A stretch of DNA of 64,000 nt from Acidimicrobiia bacterium (GCA_026985095.1 JALSQW010000007.1:1-64000); one strand, 5' to 3'; positions 11,208-20,687 are shown, counted from the first letter of the stretch. The notes: a model not told the origin generated them from the sequence alone. Made by a program: numbers and translations.

Positions 11208-14200
11208 TTGGTCTTCCGTCAGCTGACGATCTTCGCCGTCGCCTTCTCGATCGTGGCCGCCATCGCCGCCCCATCGGCAGCCGCCATGACGACCAGCGAC
11301 AACGAGCCGGATGCGCTCCCCGCGTCCGTCGTCGCCGTCACCTGCAACGCCGGTACCGTCACCGTCGACGGCAACGCGACCGACGTCACCTGTGACGGAA
11401 CCGGCACCCTCGAACTCCGCACCGCCCCGTCGATCGACACCATCGTCCTCGACGGCCCGACGATCGGCACCCTGGACGTGCGAGCCCCCGGCTCCCTCAC
11501 CGTCACCGGAAGCGTCGAGGCCGAAACCATCCGCGTCGAAGCGGGTGACCTCCAGGTGACCGGCACGATGACGGCAGAGACGATCGCGCTCTCCAGCCCC
11601 AGCCAGCTCTCGGTCTCCGCTTCCCTCACCGCGGCCGCCTCGATCGACCTGTTCGCTGCCGTCGTCGGCATCGCCCTCCATCCGACGAGCGTCATCGACG
11701 CGCCAGTGGTCACCATCCGTGGCGGCAACGTCTCAGCCGCCGGGGCGATCCGTGGCGACACCGTCACACTCACCTCTCCCGCCTCGGGAGAGACGATCGT
11801 CACCGGCGACATCACCGCACCCGGTGGACACATCGTCATCGATGGCGGCGCCGTCGGCATCCTCGGGGCCGACGCCGACATCGGCGCCGGCGCCGTCGTC
11901 GACGCCGCCGGAGAGTTCGGCGGCGGACGGATCGCCATCGGCGACTCGGCCGCGTCGACGCTCGTCGGCGCCGACACCCTCATCACGGCAGACGCCACCT
12001 TCGAGGGTGACGGTGGCACGATCCGCATCTGGTCGGACGACACGACCACCAGCTTCGGCACGATCACCGCCCGCGGCGGACCCCGGGGAGGGAGCGGCGG
12101 GCAGGTGGAGGTGTCGGGGCGGCGCGCCTCCAACGCCTACGGCGACATCGACGTGACGGGCATCGACGGGCCCGACGGCGAGGTGCTCCTCGACCCGCTC
12201 ACCTTCATGCTCCTCCCCCAAGGGGTCCTCCTCCAGGTCACCGCGATCGACGACCTCGACGCCGTCTCGTTCAAGGCGTCGCCGTCCCCGATCCTCGACT
12301 CCGGCGCCTTCGTCGGCCAGTACTTCTGCGACCTCGTCGGCATCGCGTCGTGCGGAACGCCGACGTCGCCGAGCCTCACCGACTATCGCCTCCGCTACTG
12401 GTCGACGAACACGATCATCGGGCTGCTGACCGGTCCGCTCAACCCCTCCAAACAGCTCCGAGACCGCTTCAAGCCCCTCAGGGTCCGCGGTTCGGTCACG
12501 TTCCTCCAACCGGCGACCCTCGAGTCCTTCGAAGGCGACATCCAGCTCGAAGCCGTCTTCGGGATCACCCTGTTGCATGGCCTGATCGACGGTGACGAGC
12601 TGTACGACGCGGTCGGCATCCCCCTCGACTGGATCCCGCAGCCCTTCACCCCCGACGGCGAGCTGCAGCTCGACAACCAAGGGCCCGGCGACACGTTCTC
12701 GGCCGCGACGCCGTTCACGATCGTCAGCATCGGCGACATCACGACCGCCGGCGGCGACGTCACCTTCGACGCCGGCGTCAACATCCCCGCGGACGAGATC
12801 CAGGCTTGGATCGAGCAGATGGTGGACGAGACCGGCGAGTTCAGCCTCGCGGACCTCGCCGCCATGCGGGTCGAGGACATGATCGCTGCCGCGGTCGCCG
12901 ACGCCGCCGGCAACGACGACATCCAAGCGATGGTCGACGATCTCACCGCCATGGCGAACCTGCTGTGCGGCAACTGCGTGCCCGACCTCGTCGAACCGCT
13001 CGGCAACGTGATCGTCCCGGCCGACGGGACCAGCTACACGCTGGCGAACGTCACCGCCATCCCGCCGCTCCTCGACGCCCTCGGAGTCACCGTCCCCGCC
13101 TGGGTCGACGACCTCACCGACACCCTCGACGAGATCGACACCTATGCATCGTGGATCCCCAGCGGCACCGACCTCGTCGACGCCGCCCTCGGCGGCATCT
13201 CGATCGACGTCCTCGGCCTCCCCGGCGACGTCACCACGGTGTGCTGGGGCATCGAGAGCGGCGGCAAATGCTACAGCCTCGTCGACCCGCCGATCGCCGG
13301 TGTCCCCGGTGAGGTCACGTCGGTCTGTGTCGACTGGAACTGGCTGCCGCCATATCAATGCTTCGACTACGACGACGTCTGCAACCTCGGGCTCGGCACC
13401 TGGAGCGGAGGGGAATGCTGGACGATCCCTCCCCACGACGGCACCGAGATCGGCTACGACACCGAGTGCAACCTCGGGACCGGCTTCTGGCAGGACGGCG
13501 AGTGCTGGACGATCCCTCCCGGCACAGTGACGATCCCCGGCCTCCACGACGCCGACCCGTCGATCCCACCATCGTTCGCCTCGCTCATCTCCGAGACCCT
13601 GGCGCCGCTCATCGCCGACGGCATCGCCGACCTCATCGACAGCGCCTCGATCGCGGCCGGACTCGGGCCGGTGCCCGACTCCTTCCAGCTTCCTCCCCTC
13701 TCCCTCGCCGACCGAACCGGCGGGGCCCTCCTCTACGTCGCCGGAGACGTCGACGCCCGCTCCGGCACCGTCACCCTGTCCAACGCCTCGACCGGACTCA
13801 TCGCGATCGCCGACACCATCTCCGGCGACCGGATCGTCGTCGATGGGCCCGACGCGGCGCTGCGGAACGCCCGGTACGACCTGGGAACCGTCCTGTCCCT
13901 GGCCGGCGTCGATCAGGATCTCGTCGGCGACACGGGCTCCGCCGTCCTCCAGGCCGACGAGATCGTCATCGCGACCGGCGACGGGATCGGCACCGACGCC
14001 GCGCCCATCACGCTGCGCCCGACCGGTACCGACCTCGACCTGACCGTCTTCGACACCGGCGACGGGATCCGGCTCCGCTTCGACCGGAACGGCACCGTCG
14101 CCGGCACGATCGACGGCGCCGCAACCGCCCGGATCGAGATCGACGCCGACACCGACCTGGGCGCCATCGACGCGGACCTCCCCTCCGACCAGAACCTCGA

Positions 14201-16901
14201 CGTCCGGCTCGACGGCACCGTCACCCTCCCCGGCACCATCTCCGCCGCCGCCGTCAACGTCACGGGCGACGCCGGTGACGACACCGCCCGGACCGGCCTC
14301 TACCCGACCGTGCCCGTCGACATCGACGGTGGTGCCGGCACCGATACCCTGGCTCTCCAGCTCGGTGACGTGACCCCCGTGCAGGACACCTACGGCAGCC
14401 TGCTCGTCGACGGGACCGCCGGGCTGACCTACCGCGACATCGAGTGGATCACCGGCCTGGCCCCCACGGTGCTGACGCCCGTCGCCCCCGTGACGGTCCC
14501 CGAAGGAAGCGAATGGCCGCTCCTCGCCCGCTGGATCGACTGGGGCGCCGCGTCGTGGACCGTCGCCGCCGACTGGGGCGACGGCACCGACCAGGCCGTC
14601 GTGCGGGATCGCTCCGCATCCGAAGCCGACACCCGCATCGTCGAAACCACCGTCACCCGGACCTTCACGGACGACGGCGTCCGCACCGTGGCGCTGGCCG
14701 TGACCGACAACCAAGACGGGATAGGCGCGTCCACGACCCTGCACGTGGAGGTGACCAACGTCGCGCCGACGGTGAGCGCGCCCGACGCCCAGCGCATCGC
14801 CGAAGGCGACGCCGCCCAGGTCGCGGCGACGTTCACCGACCCCGGTGGCGACGACACCCACACGGCCGCCATCGACTGGGGCGACGGCACGTCGACCGAT
14901 CCGACCGTGCTCGAGACCACCGGAGCCACCGACGGCTCGGTGACCGGAACCCACGTCTACGCCGACGATGGCACCTACACCGTCCAGATCTGCGTCACCG
15001 ACGACGACGGCGCCACCGGATGCGACACGACGACGATCGACGTGACCAACCGAGTTCCGACCGTCGACGCCGGCGGCGACCGGTCCCTCGCCGAAGGTGA
15101 CCTGTGGTCCCTCGATCCGGCCGTGTTCCACGACGCCGGCACCGCCGACACCCATGTGGCATCGGTCGACTGGGGCGACGGCACCATCGATGCCGCCACC
15201 GTCACCGAAGCTCCCTTCGGGCCGCCTGGTGACGTGGTCGGCGCCGGCGGAGCCGTCGACGCCGGCCACGTCTACGCCGACGATGGCACCTACGGGGTCC
15301 AGGTCTGCGTCACCGACGACGACGGTGCCGGAAGCTGCGACACGCTCGAAGCCCAGGTCGCCAACGTCCTGCCCGTCGTCGGCGTACCGTCGGGCAGCGG
15401 CGACGAAGGCGCCGTCGTCGGGTTCGACGCCGCCATCCGCGACGCAGGCATCGCCGACGTCCTCACCGGCACCGTGGACTGGGGCGACGGCACGCCCCCC
15501 GTCGACGCCGAGCTCAGCGCAGGAACCGCACCGGGGAACTGGACGCCCACCGCGACACACGTCTACGCGGACGACGGCACGTACACGATCACGCTGTGCG
15601 TCACCGACGACGACGCTCCCGACGTTCCGGTCTGCACCGCCGGATCCGCGACCATCGACAACGTCGCACCCGCCCTCGAGCCGGTCCAGCCGGTGACCGG
15701 CGTCGAAGGGCATCCGGTGACCGCCACCGTGCCGTTCACCGACCCCGGCTCCGGTGATACGTTCACCGCCACCGTCGACTGGGGCGACGGCACAACCGCC
15801 GAGCTGGCCGACGCCACCATCGACGACGGAACCGGATCGGTGGCCCTCCCCGCCCACGTCTTCGTCGAGAACGGGACGTACACCGCGACCGTCTGCGTCC
15901 AAGACGACGACGGCGCCGAAGCATGCGTCGGCGTGGCGTTCGAGATCGCCAACGCCGTTCCCATCGTGTCGGTTCGGCCGGCGGCAGGCGTCGAAGGCGC
16001 CTCGACCGTCCTCGCCGGGGTCACGTCCGACGACGGCGCCGACGATCACCTCGTCGTCACCGTCGACTGGGGCGACGGGGCGGTCGACCGCTTCGACGTC
16101 CCCGGCCACGGCGGCCGCCGCATCGGACCCGAGCACATCTACGCCGACGATGGCACGTACCCGATCGAGGTCTGCGTGGTCGACGACGACACAGACGCGA
16201 CCTGCGCGACGACCGACGCCACCATCGCCAACGCCGAGCCACAGGTCCAGATCGGCCGGCCCGGTAGCGTCGTCGAAGGGGACGAGACGACGATCCGGAT
16301 CCTCATCGACGACCAGGGTCCGGTCGACGTGCACACGGTGACCGTCCACTGGGGCGACGGTACCGCCGACGTCCTCCCGGGCGACGCGGGTGACGCCGTC
16401 GCTGCGGTCCACCGCTACCGGGCTCCGGGAAGGGCGACCGTCGTCGTGTGCGTCGACGACGGCGACGACACCGTCTGTCGCACCTTCGACCTCGACGTGG
16501 ACAATGCACCGGTGGTCGTCGAGACGGGGCCGTTCAGCGTCGGTACCGCAGGTTCGGTGTCGATGCTCGAAGCGTTCAGCGTCCTCGACGGCGGCCTTCC
16601 GACCGACGTCACGGTCGACTGGGGCGATGGAACACCCGCAGAGACCCTCGCCGCAGGCGCCACCCCCGCTCACGTGTTCGACGACCCAGGACGCTACGAG
16701 GTCGAGGTCTGCGCCTCCGACGACGACGGTACCCCGGCGTGCGAGACGACCGTGGTGGAGATCGCTCCTCAGATCGTCACGTCGGGAGTCGAGATCCCGG
16801 GCGACGACAGCCTTGCCCCGACCTGGATGTGGCTCCTCGTCCTGGTCGCCTCGCTGCTGGGTGCCGGCATCGCCGCCCTCCGCCTCCGCAACGGCGACTG
16901 A
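11208..16901 (+). CDS. Giant secreted/cell-surface protein: FHA-like beta-helix region, Cys-pair repeats, eight PKD repeats, C-terminal TM anchor
   Basis: Signal peptide VFRQLTIFAVAFSIVAAIAAPSAAA from TTG 11208 with GGGAGGGG upstream; GGTIRIWSDDTTTSFGTITARGGPRGGSGGQVEVSGRRASNAYGDIDVTGIDGPDGEVLLDP resembles FHA-type TPS proteins; eight WGDG motifs at ~100 aa spacing; C-term TWMWLLVLVASLLGAGIAALRLRNGD. Confidence 0.85.
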   Translation: MVFRQLTIFAVAFSIVAAIAAPSAAAMTTSDNEPDALPASVVAVTCNAGTVTVDGNATDVTCDGTGTLELRTAPSIDTIVLDGPTIGTLDVRAPGSLTVTGSVEAETIRVEAGDLQVTGTMTAETIALSSPSQLSVSASLTAAASIDLFAAVVGIALHPTSVIDAPVVTIRGGNVSAAGAIRGDTVTLTSPASGETIVTGDITAPGGHIVIDGGAVGILGADADIGAGAVVDAAGEFGGGRIAIGDSAASTLVGADTLITADATFEGDGGTIRIWSDDTTTSFGTITARGGPRGGSGGQVEVSGRRASNAYGDIDVTGIDGPDGEVLLDPLTFMLLPQGVLLQVTAIDDLDAVSFKASPSPILDSGAFVGQYFCDLVGIASCGTPTSPSLTDYRLRYWSTNTIIGLLTGPLNPSKQLRDRFKPLRVRGSVTFLQPATLESFEGDIQLEAVFGITLLHGLIDGDELYDAVGIPLDWIPQPFTPDGELQLDNQGPGDTFSAATPFTIVSIGDITTAGGDVTFDAGVNIPADEIQAWIEQMVDETGEFSLADLAAMRVEDMIAAAVADAAGNDDIQAMVDDLTAMANLLCGNCVPDLVEPLGNVIVPADGTSYTLANVTAIPPLLDALGVTVPAWVDDLTDTLDEIDTYASWIPSGTDLVDAALGGISIDVLGLPGDVTTVCWGIESGGKCYSLVDPPIAGVPGEVTSVCVDWNWLPPYQCFDYDDVCNLGLGTWSGGECWTIPPHDGTEIGYDTECNLGTGFWQDGECWTIPPGTVTIPGLHDADPSIPPSFASLISETLAPLIADGIADLIDSASIAAGLGPVPDSFQLPPLSLADRTGGALLYVAGDVDARSGTVTLSNASTGLIAIADTISGDRIVVDGPDAALRNARYDLGTVLSLAGVDQDLVGDTGSAVLQADEIVIATGDGIGTDAAPITLRPTGTDLDLTVFDTGDGIRLRFDRNGTVAGTIDGAATARIEIDADTDLGAIDADLPSDQNLDVRLDGTVTLPGTISAAAVNVTGDAGDDTARTGLYPTVPVDIDGGAGTDTLALQLGDVTPVQDTYGSLLVDGTAGLTYRDIEWITGLAPTVLTPVAPVTVPEGSEWPLLARWIDWGAASWTVAADWGDGTDQAVVRDRSASEADTRIVETTVTRTFTDDGVRTVALAVTDNQDGIGASTTLHVEVTNVAPTVSAPDAQRIAEGDAAQVAATFTDPGGDDTHTAAIDWGDGTSTDPTVLETTGATDGSVTGTHVYADDGTYTVQICVTDDDGATGCDTTTIDVTNRVPTVDAGGDRSLAEGDLWSLDPAVFHDAGTADTHVASVDWGDGTIDAATVTEAPFGPPGDVVGAGGAVDAGHVYADDGTYGVQVCVTDDDGAGSCDTLEAQVANVLPVVGVPSGSGDEGAVVGFDAAIRDAGIADVLTGTVDWGDGTPPVDAELSAGTAPGNWTPTATHVYADDGTYTITLCVTDDDAPDVPVCTAGSATIDNVAPALEPVQPVTGVEGHPVTATVPFTDPGSGDTFTATVDWGDGTTAELADATIDDGTGSVALPAHVFVENGTYTATVCVQDDDGAEACVGVAFEIANAVPIVSVRPAAGVEGASTVLAGVTSDDGADDHLVVTVDWGDGAVDRFDVPGHGGRRIGPEHIYADDGTYPIEVCVVDDDTDATCATTDATIANAEPQVQIGRPGSVVEGDETTIRILIDDQGPVDVHTVTVHWGDGTADVLPGDAGDAVAAVHRYRAPGRATVVVCVDDGDDTVCRTFDLDVDNAPVVVETGPFSVGTAGSVSMLEAFSVLDGGLPTDVTVDWGDGTPAETLAAGATPAHVFDDPGRYEVEVCASDDDGTPACETTVVEIAPQIVTSGVEIPGDDSLAPTWMWLLVLVASLLGAGIAALRLRNGD
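13236..13530 (+). repeat. Four tandem Cys-pair/Trp-rich micro-repeats inside the giant protein
   Basis: TTVCWGIESGGKCYSL / TSVCVDWNWLPPYQCFDY / DDVCNLGLGTWSGGECWTIPP / DTECNLGTGFWQDGECWTIPP. Confidence 0.7.
14470..16780 (+). repeat. Eight tandem PKD-type domains (~100 aa period)
   Basis: ADWGDGTDQ, IDWGDGTST, VDWGDGTID, VDWGDGTPP, VDWGDGTTA, VDWGDGAVD, VHWGDGTAD, VDWGDGTPA, each followed by HxYADDGTYTVxVCVTDDDG-like strands. Confidence 0.85.
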
Positions 16902-17054
16902 TCGCTCGGCTTGCACCCTGGCCGGTCCCGGCTGCATGCTCGGCCGTCTGAGCGGGCGAGAAGGGAACGAGTTCGACCGACGCGGGAGCCGCAGACCGAC
17001 GCGCCACGCTGCTCGCTGCCTTGATCCCGGTCGCCGCCGTCGGGTTCTCCATCG

Positions 17055-17469
17055 GAGGGGACTCTTCGACGACCGTGCGATCGAGGAGCATTGCCGCCGG
17101 CTCGTCGATCAGTACCAGGTGAAGACACCGGCGCTGGACACTCCCGTCGAGAGCCTGTCGGGCGGCAACATCCAGAAGCTCATCGTCGCTCGCGAGCTTT
17201 CCGCCCGACCCAACGTGCTGGTGGCATCCCAGCCGACCCGCGGCGTCGACATCGGAGCCGCCGAGTACATCCACGCTCAGCTCGTAGCCGAGCGTGACCG
17301 TGGCACGGCGGTGGTGGTGATCTCGGAGGATCTCGATGAGGTGCTGGCGCTGGCCGACCGCATCGCGGTCATCTACGAGGGGCGGATCGTCGACATCGTC
17401 GAGCGGGCCCGCGCCGGCCGCGAAGCCCTCGGCCTGATGATGGCCGGCCACCACCCCGCCCAGCGATGA
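17055..17469 (+). pseudogene. C-terminal remnant of a sugar/nucleoside-type ABC transporter ATPase
   Basis: [114 protein letters not shown]: second-domain signature and Walker B-like region only; no Walker A and no full-length frame upstream. Confidence 0.65.
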
Positions 17470-18506
17470 GTTCGCGCGAGTATGGGGGGATGACTGCGAC
17501 GACGCCCGGGCTCGTGTGTTCCCACCATCACCTCTACTCGGCGCTCGCCAGAGGCATGCCGGCTCCGCCCGAGACCCCCACCTGTTTCCGCGAGATCCTC
17601 GAGCAGGTGTGGTGGCGGCTGGATGCCGCCCTCGACATGGAGATGATCCGATGGTCGGCGATGCTCGGTGCCCTCGAAGCCCTCGAGCACGGCACCACCG
17701 CCATCATCGACCACCACGCATCACCCAACGCCATCGAAGGCTCCCTCGACGTCATCGCCGCAGCCTGCGCCCAGGTCGGGATCCGGGTCGCCTGCGCCTA
17801 CGAGGTCACGGACCGCAACGGTCCCGATGGTGCCCGTCGAGGGCTCGCAGAGAACGAGCGCTTCCTCCGTTCCGGTGGACGCGGCTGGGTCGGAGCGCAC
17901 GCCTGTTTCACGCTGTCGGACGAGACCCTCGACGCGGTCGTGGGTCTCTCCGAGGACCTCGGCACGGGGGTCCACATCCACGTCGCCGAGGGCCCCGAGG
18001 ACATCGATGCGGGCCGGCGACTCGAAGGCCGGACCCGAGACTCGTGGCTCCTCGCGCACGGCGTCCACCTCGACCGCCACCTCGACGGCACGATCCTGCA
18101 CAACCCCGAATCGAACATGAACAACGCGGTCGGGTACGCCCGCCCGATTCGCTTCGCCAACCCGGTGGCGCTCGGCACCGACGGCATCGGCGGCGACATG
18201 CTGACCAGCTTCCGGGCCGCCTATCTGCGCATGCGCGAGGACGACGTCACCGCCTCACCTGAGACCGCCTGGGGGTGGCTCGGAACCGGGTGGGATCTGT
18301 TCCCCGAAGCACGCGACGACGTGGTCACCTGGTCCTACGACCCGATCGACCCGTGGCATCTCGCCTTCACCCCGGGAGTGCGGCCGCTTCGGGTCGTCGT
18401 CGACGGGACGGTCGTCCTCGACGACAACGGCCCCACGTTGGTCGATGCCGCCGAGATCCGCGCCAAGGCCGCCGAGCAAGCTCGGCGTCTCCACGCGAGA
18501 CTGTGA
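17466..18506 (+). CDS. ssnA: SsnA-like amidohydrolase lacking the usual N-terminal region
   Basis: TPGLVCSHHHLYSALARGM...WWRLDAALDMEMIRWSAMLGALEALEHGTTAIIDHHASPNAIEGSL...HIHVAEG...NPESNMNNAVGYA...ALGTDGIGGDM matches the SsnA pattern from the metal-binding HxH onward; ATGA overlap with the ATPase remnant. Confidence 0.75.
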   Translation: MSSREYGGMTATTPGLVCSHHHLYSALARGMPAPPETPTCFREILEQVWWRLDAALDMEMIRWSAMLGALEALEHGTTAIIDHHASPNAIEGSLDVIAAACAQVGIRVACAYEVTDRNGPDGARRGLAENERFLRSGGRGWVGAHACFTLSDETLDAVVGLSEDLGTGVHIHVAEGPEDIDAGRRLEGRTRDSWLLAHGVHLDRHLDGTILHNPESNMNNAVGYARPIRFANPVALGTDGIGGDMLTSFRAAYLRMREDDVTASPETAWGWLGTGWDLFPEARDDVVTWSYDPIDPWHLAFTPGVRPLRVVVDGTVVLDDNGPTLVDAAEIRAKAAEQARRLHARL

Positions 18507-18508
18507 CC

Positions 18509-20266
18509 ATGCCCGACGTCCCTCCGCTCACCCCGCTGCCACTCGATCTGCTCACGCGTCGCATCGACGAGGAGTGGCGAACCCGGAAACGGATCTTCGA
18601 TCTTCCCACCGCCCGGATCTGGCGTCCCGACGACGACGTCGACCTCGGTTTCGAGTTCCTGGGTCGCCCCGCGGCGACTCCTCTCGGGCCGGCGGCGGGT
18701 CCCCACACCCAGATGGCCCAGAACATCGTCCTCGCCTGGCTCGCCGGCGCACGGCTGTTCGAGCTCAAGACCGTGCAGGTGCTCGACGAGCTGGACATCG
18801 CTCGGCCGTGCATCGACATGGAGACGATCGGCTACAACATCGAGTGGAGCCAGGAGCTGCGCGTCCCCCAGTCGCTGGAGGAGTACGTCAAGGCGTGGAT
18901 GATCATCGAGATGCTTCGCCGCTGGGAACCGCTGGCCGATCATCTCGGTGACGATCCGGGACCGCACGTGTTCGACATGTCGGTGGGTTACGACCTCGCT
19001 GGGATCTCCGGCGACAAGGTCACCGGCTTCATCGAGTCGATGATGGACGCCTCCGCCGAGATCGACCGGCTCCGTCCGCTCATCGCCGAGCCGTTCCGGA
19101 GGTTCGCCGATCTCGACTTCCCGAGCCGGATCGCCGACACCGTGACGCTGTCGACGTTCCACGGCTGCCCCCCCGACGAGATCGACGCGATCACCCGCCA
19201 TCTCATGGACCGCCACGGGCTCGACGTGATCGTCAAGCTCAACCCGACCTTGCTGGGCTTCGCCCAGGTCGACGCGATCGTCCACGACGTGCTCGGCTAC
19301 GACGAGGTCAAGCTCGTCGAAGACGCCTTCGATGCCGACCTCCAGATGGACCGTGCCATCGAGCTCATCGGCGACCTTCGCGAGCACGCCGCCGCCACGG
19401 GGCGGCGTTTCGGGATCAAGCTCACCAACACCCTGGTGGTGGCCAACCACAAGGGGTTCCTCCCCGACGACCCGATGTACCTGTCGGGCCCGCCACTGCA
19501 TGTCATCTCTTCCACGCTGTTGGGTGAGCTGGCGCGGCGACTTCCGTCGGTGCTGATGATCCCGGGCCACGACGGCGACGTTCAGGTCAGCTTCTCGGCC
19601 GGGGTGACCAGGGACAACGTCGCCGACACGCTGGCGATGGGGGTGGCGCCGGCGACGATGTCGACCGACCTCCTGAAGCCCGGCGGGTACGGCAGGATCA
19701 AACCGATGCTGGCCGCGCTCGCTCGAGAGATGCGCGATGCGGGCGTCTCGGACCTGGCCGGATGGCAGGAACACCGGCGGAGACTCGCCGTCGAGCAGGG
19801 TCGGCACGATGAGATCGACCGGCACGTCTCCGCGATGCTGCACGGCGAAGAACGGGACCGGTACGCCGAGGAAGGAACGTCGAAGCGACCCCGTCGGGTC
19901 GAGCATTCGCTCCAGATGTGGGGGTGCGTCGCGTGCAACCTGTGCGTGACGGTCTGCCCGAACGACGCGGTCTTGAAGGTCCCGACGCCCGAAGGGGCCG
20001 CGATCGAGGGACGTTGGCAGTACCTGGTCTTCGGTGAGCTGTGCAACGAATGCGGGAACTGCATGGTGTTCTGCCCCGAAGACGGCGATCCGGCCATGAT
20101 CAAGCCGCGCCTATTCTTCGACCGGGAGCGCTTCGAAGCGGCCGACGGTCAACGGTTCCTGATCGACGTCGACCCGACGGTGCGGGTGACCGCGGCACCG
20201 GGATGGGAGCCCGAGCTGCCGGCCCTGACCCAAGTGGCGGTCGGCTCCGACGGCCTTCCTTTCTGA
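18509..20266 (+). CDS. YgfK-like iron-sulfur protein (DHOD-like N-terminus plus C-terminal 4Fe-4S), shortened form
   Basis: ATPLGPAAGPHTQMAQNIVLAWLAGARLFELKTVQVLDELDIARPCID...DMSVGYDLAGI...VTLSTFHGCPPDEIDAI...VKLNPTLLGFAQV...TDLLKPGGY, then CVACNLCVTVCP and CNECGNCMVFCPEDG; ~585 aa. GTG 18503 is an alternative start. Confidence 0.8.
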   Translation: MPDVPPLTPLPLDLLTRRIDEEWRTRKRIFDLPTARIWRPDDDVDLGFEFLGRPAATPLGPAAGPHTQMAQNIVLAWLAGARLFELKTVQVLDELDIARPCIDMETIGYNIEWSQELRVPQSLEEYVKAWMIIEMLRRWEPLADHLGDDPGPHVFDMSVGYDLAGISGDKVTGFIESMMDASAEIDRLRPLIAEPFRRFADLDFPSRIADTVTLSTFHGCPPDEIDAITRHLMDRHGLDVIVKLNPTLLGFAQVDAIVHDVLGYDEVKLVEDAFDADLQMDRAIELIGDLREHAAATGRRFGIKLTNTLVVANHKGFLPDDPMYLSGPPLHVISSTLLGELARRLPSVLMIPGHDGDVQVSFSAGVTRDNVADTLAMGVAPATMSTDLLKPGGYGRIKPMLAALAREMRDAGVSDLAGWQEHRRRLAVEQGRHDEIDRHVSAMLHGEERDRYAEEGTSKRPRRVEHSLQMWGCVACNLCVTVCPNDAVLKVPTPEGAAIEGRWQYLVFGELCNECGNCMVFCPEDGDPAMIKPRLFFDRERFEAADGQRFLIDVDPTVRVTAAPGWEPELPALTQVAVGSDGLPF

Positions 20267-20273
20267 AGGCTCC

Positions 20274-20687
20274 TCAGTCCGCCGTCCGACACGAGGCGCA
20301 CACGCCCCGGAAGATGATCTGCGCCTCGTCGATGACCGCGCCGGGCACGTCGGTGTCGATGCACGGCTTGGATCCGATCACACATGGCACGTCCTCGACG
20401 GCGCCACAGACACGACACACGAAGTGGTGATGCCATCCGTTGGCAGCCTCGTAGACGGCAGCGCCGGGGCCCCGGTCGGCCTGCATGACGAGGCCGACGG
20501 TCGACAGATCGTCGAGGACGTTGTACACGGTCGCCCGGGGGAGCGCCGTTCCCGACGCGTCGAGGGCTGACACGAGCTCGTCGGCGGTGCGGTGTCCGCC
20601 GAGGGCTGCGAGCGCGTCGTAGACGAGGACACGCTGGCGGGTCACCCGCAGGCCGGTGTCCCGGATGCGCTCGTCGATCGATGTCAT
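20274..20687 (-). CDS. Fur-family transcriptional regulator
   Basis: RVTRQRVLVYDALAALGGHRTADELVSAL...PRATVYNVLDDLSTVGLV...HHHFVCRVCGAVEDVPC...CASCRTAD. Confidence 0.9.
   Translation of the reverse strand: MTSIDERIRDTGLRVTRQRVLVYDALAALGGHRTADELVSALDASGTALPRATVYNVLDDLSTVGLVMQADRGPGAAVYEAANGWHHHFVCRVCGAVEDVPCVIGSKPCIDTDVPGAVIDEAQIIFRGVCASCRTAD

Noticed and set aside
14470-16780. Possible CRISPR/tandem DNA repeat
   Set aside because: Periodicity ~300 bp is protein-level PKD repetition; DNA copies are diverged with no direct repeat/spacer structure.
11733-16937. 1,734 aa reverse-strand ORF
   Set aside because: Shadow frame opposite the FHA/PKD gene; Asp/Gly/Val/Arg-rich periodicity mirrors the PKD repeats, no signal or domain pattern. 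The + strand carries the coherent protein.
10566-17469. Integrative mobile element between XDH and ssnA
   Set aside because: No integrase, transposase, terminal repeats or att-like duplication found; an insertion/deletion history is plausible but a mobile element cannot be supported.
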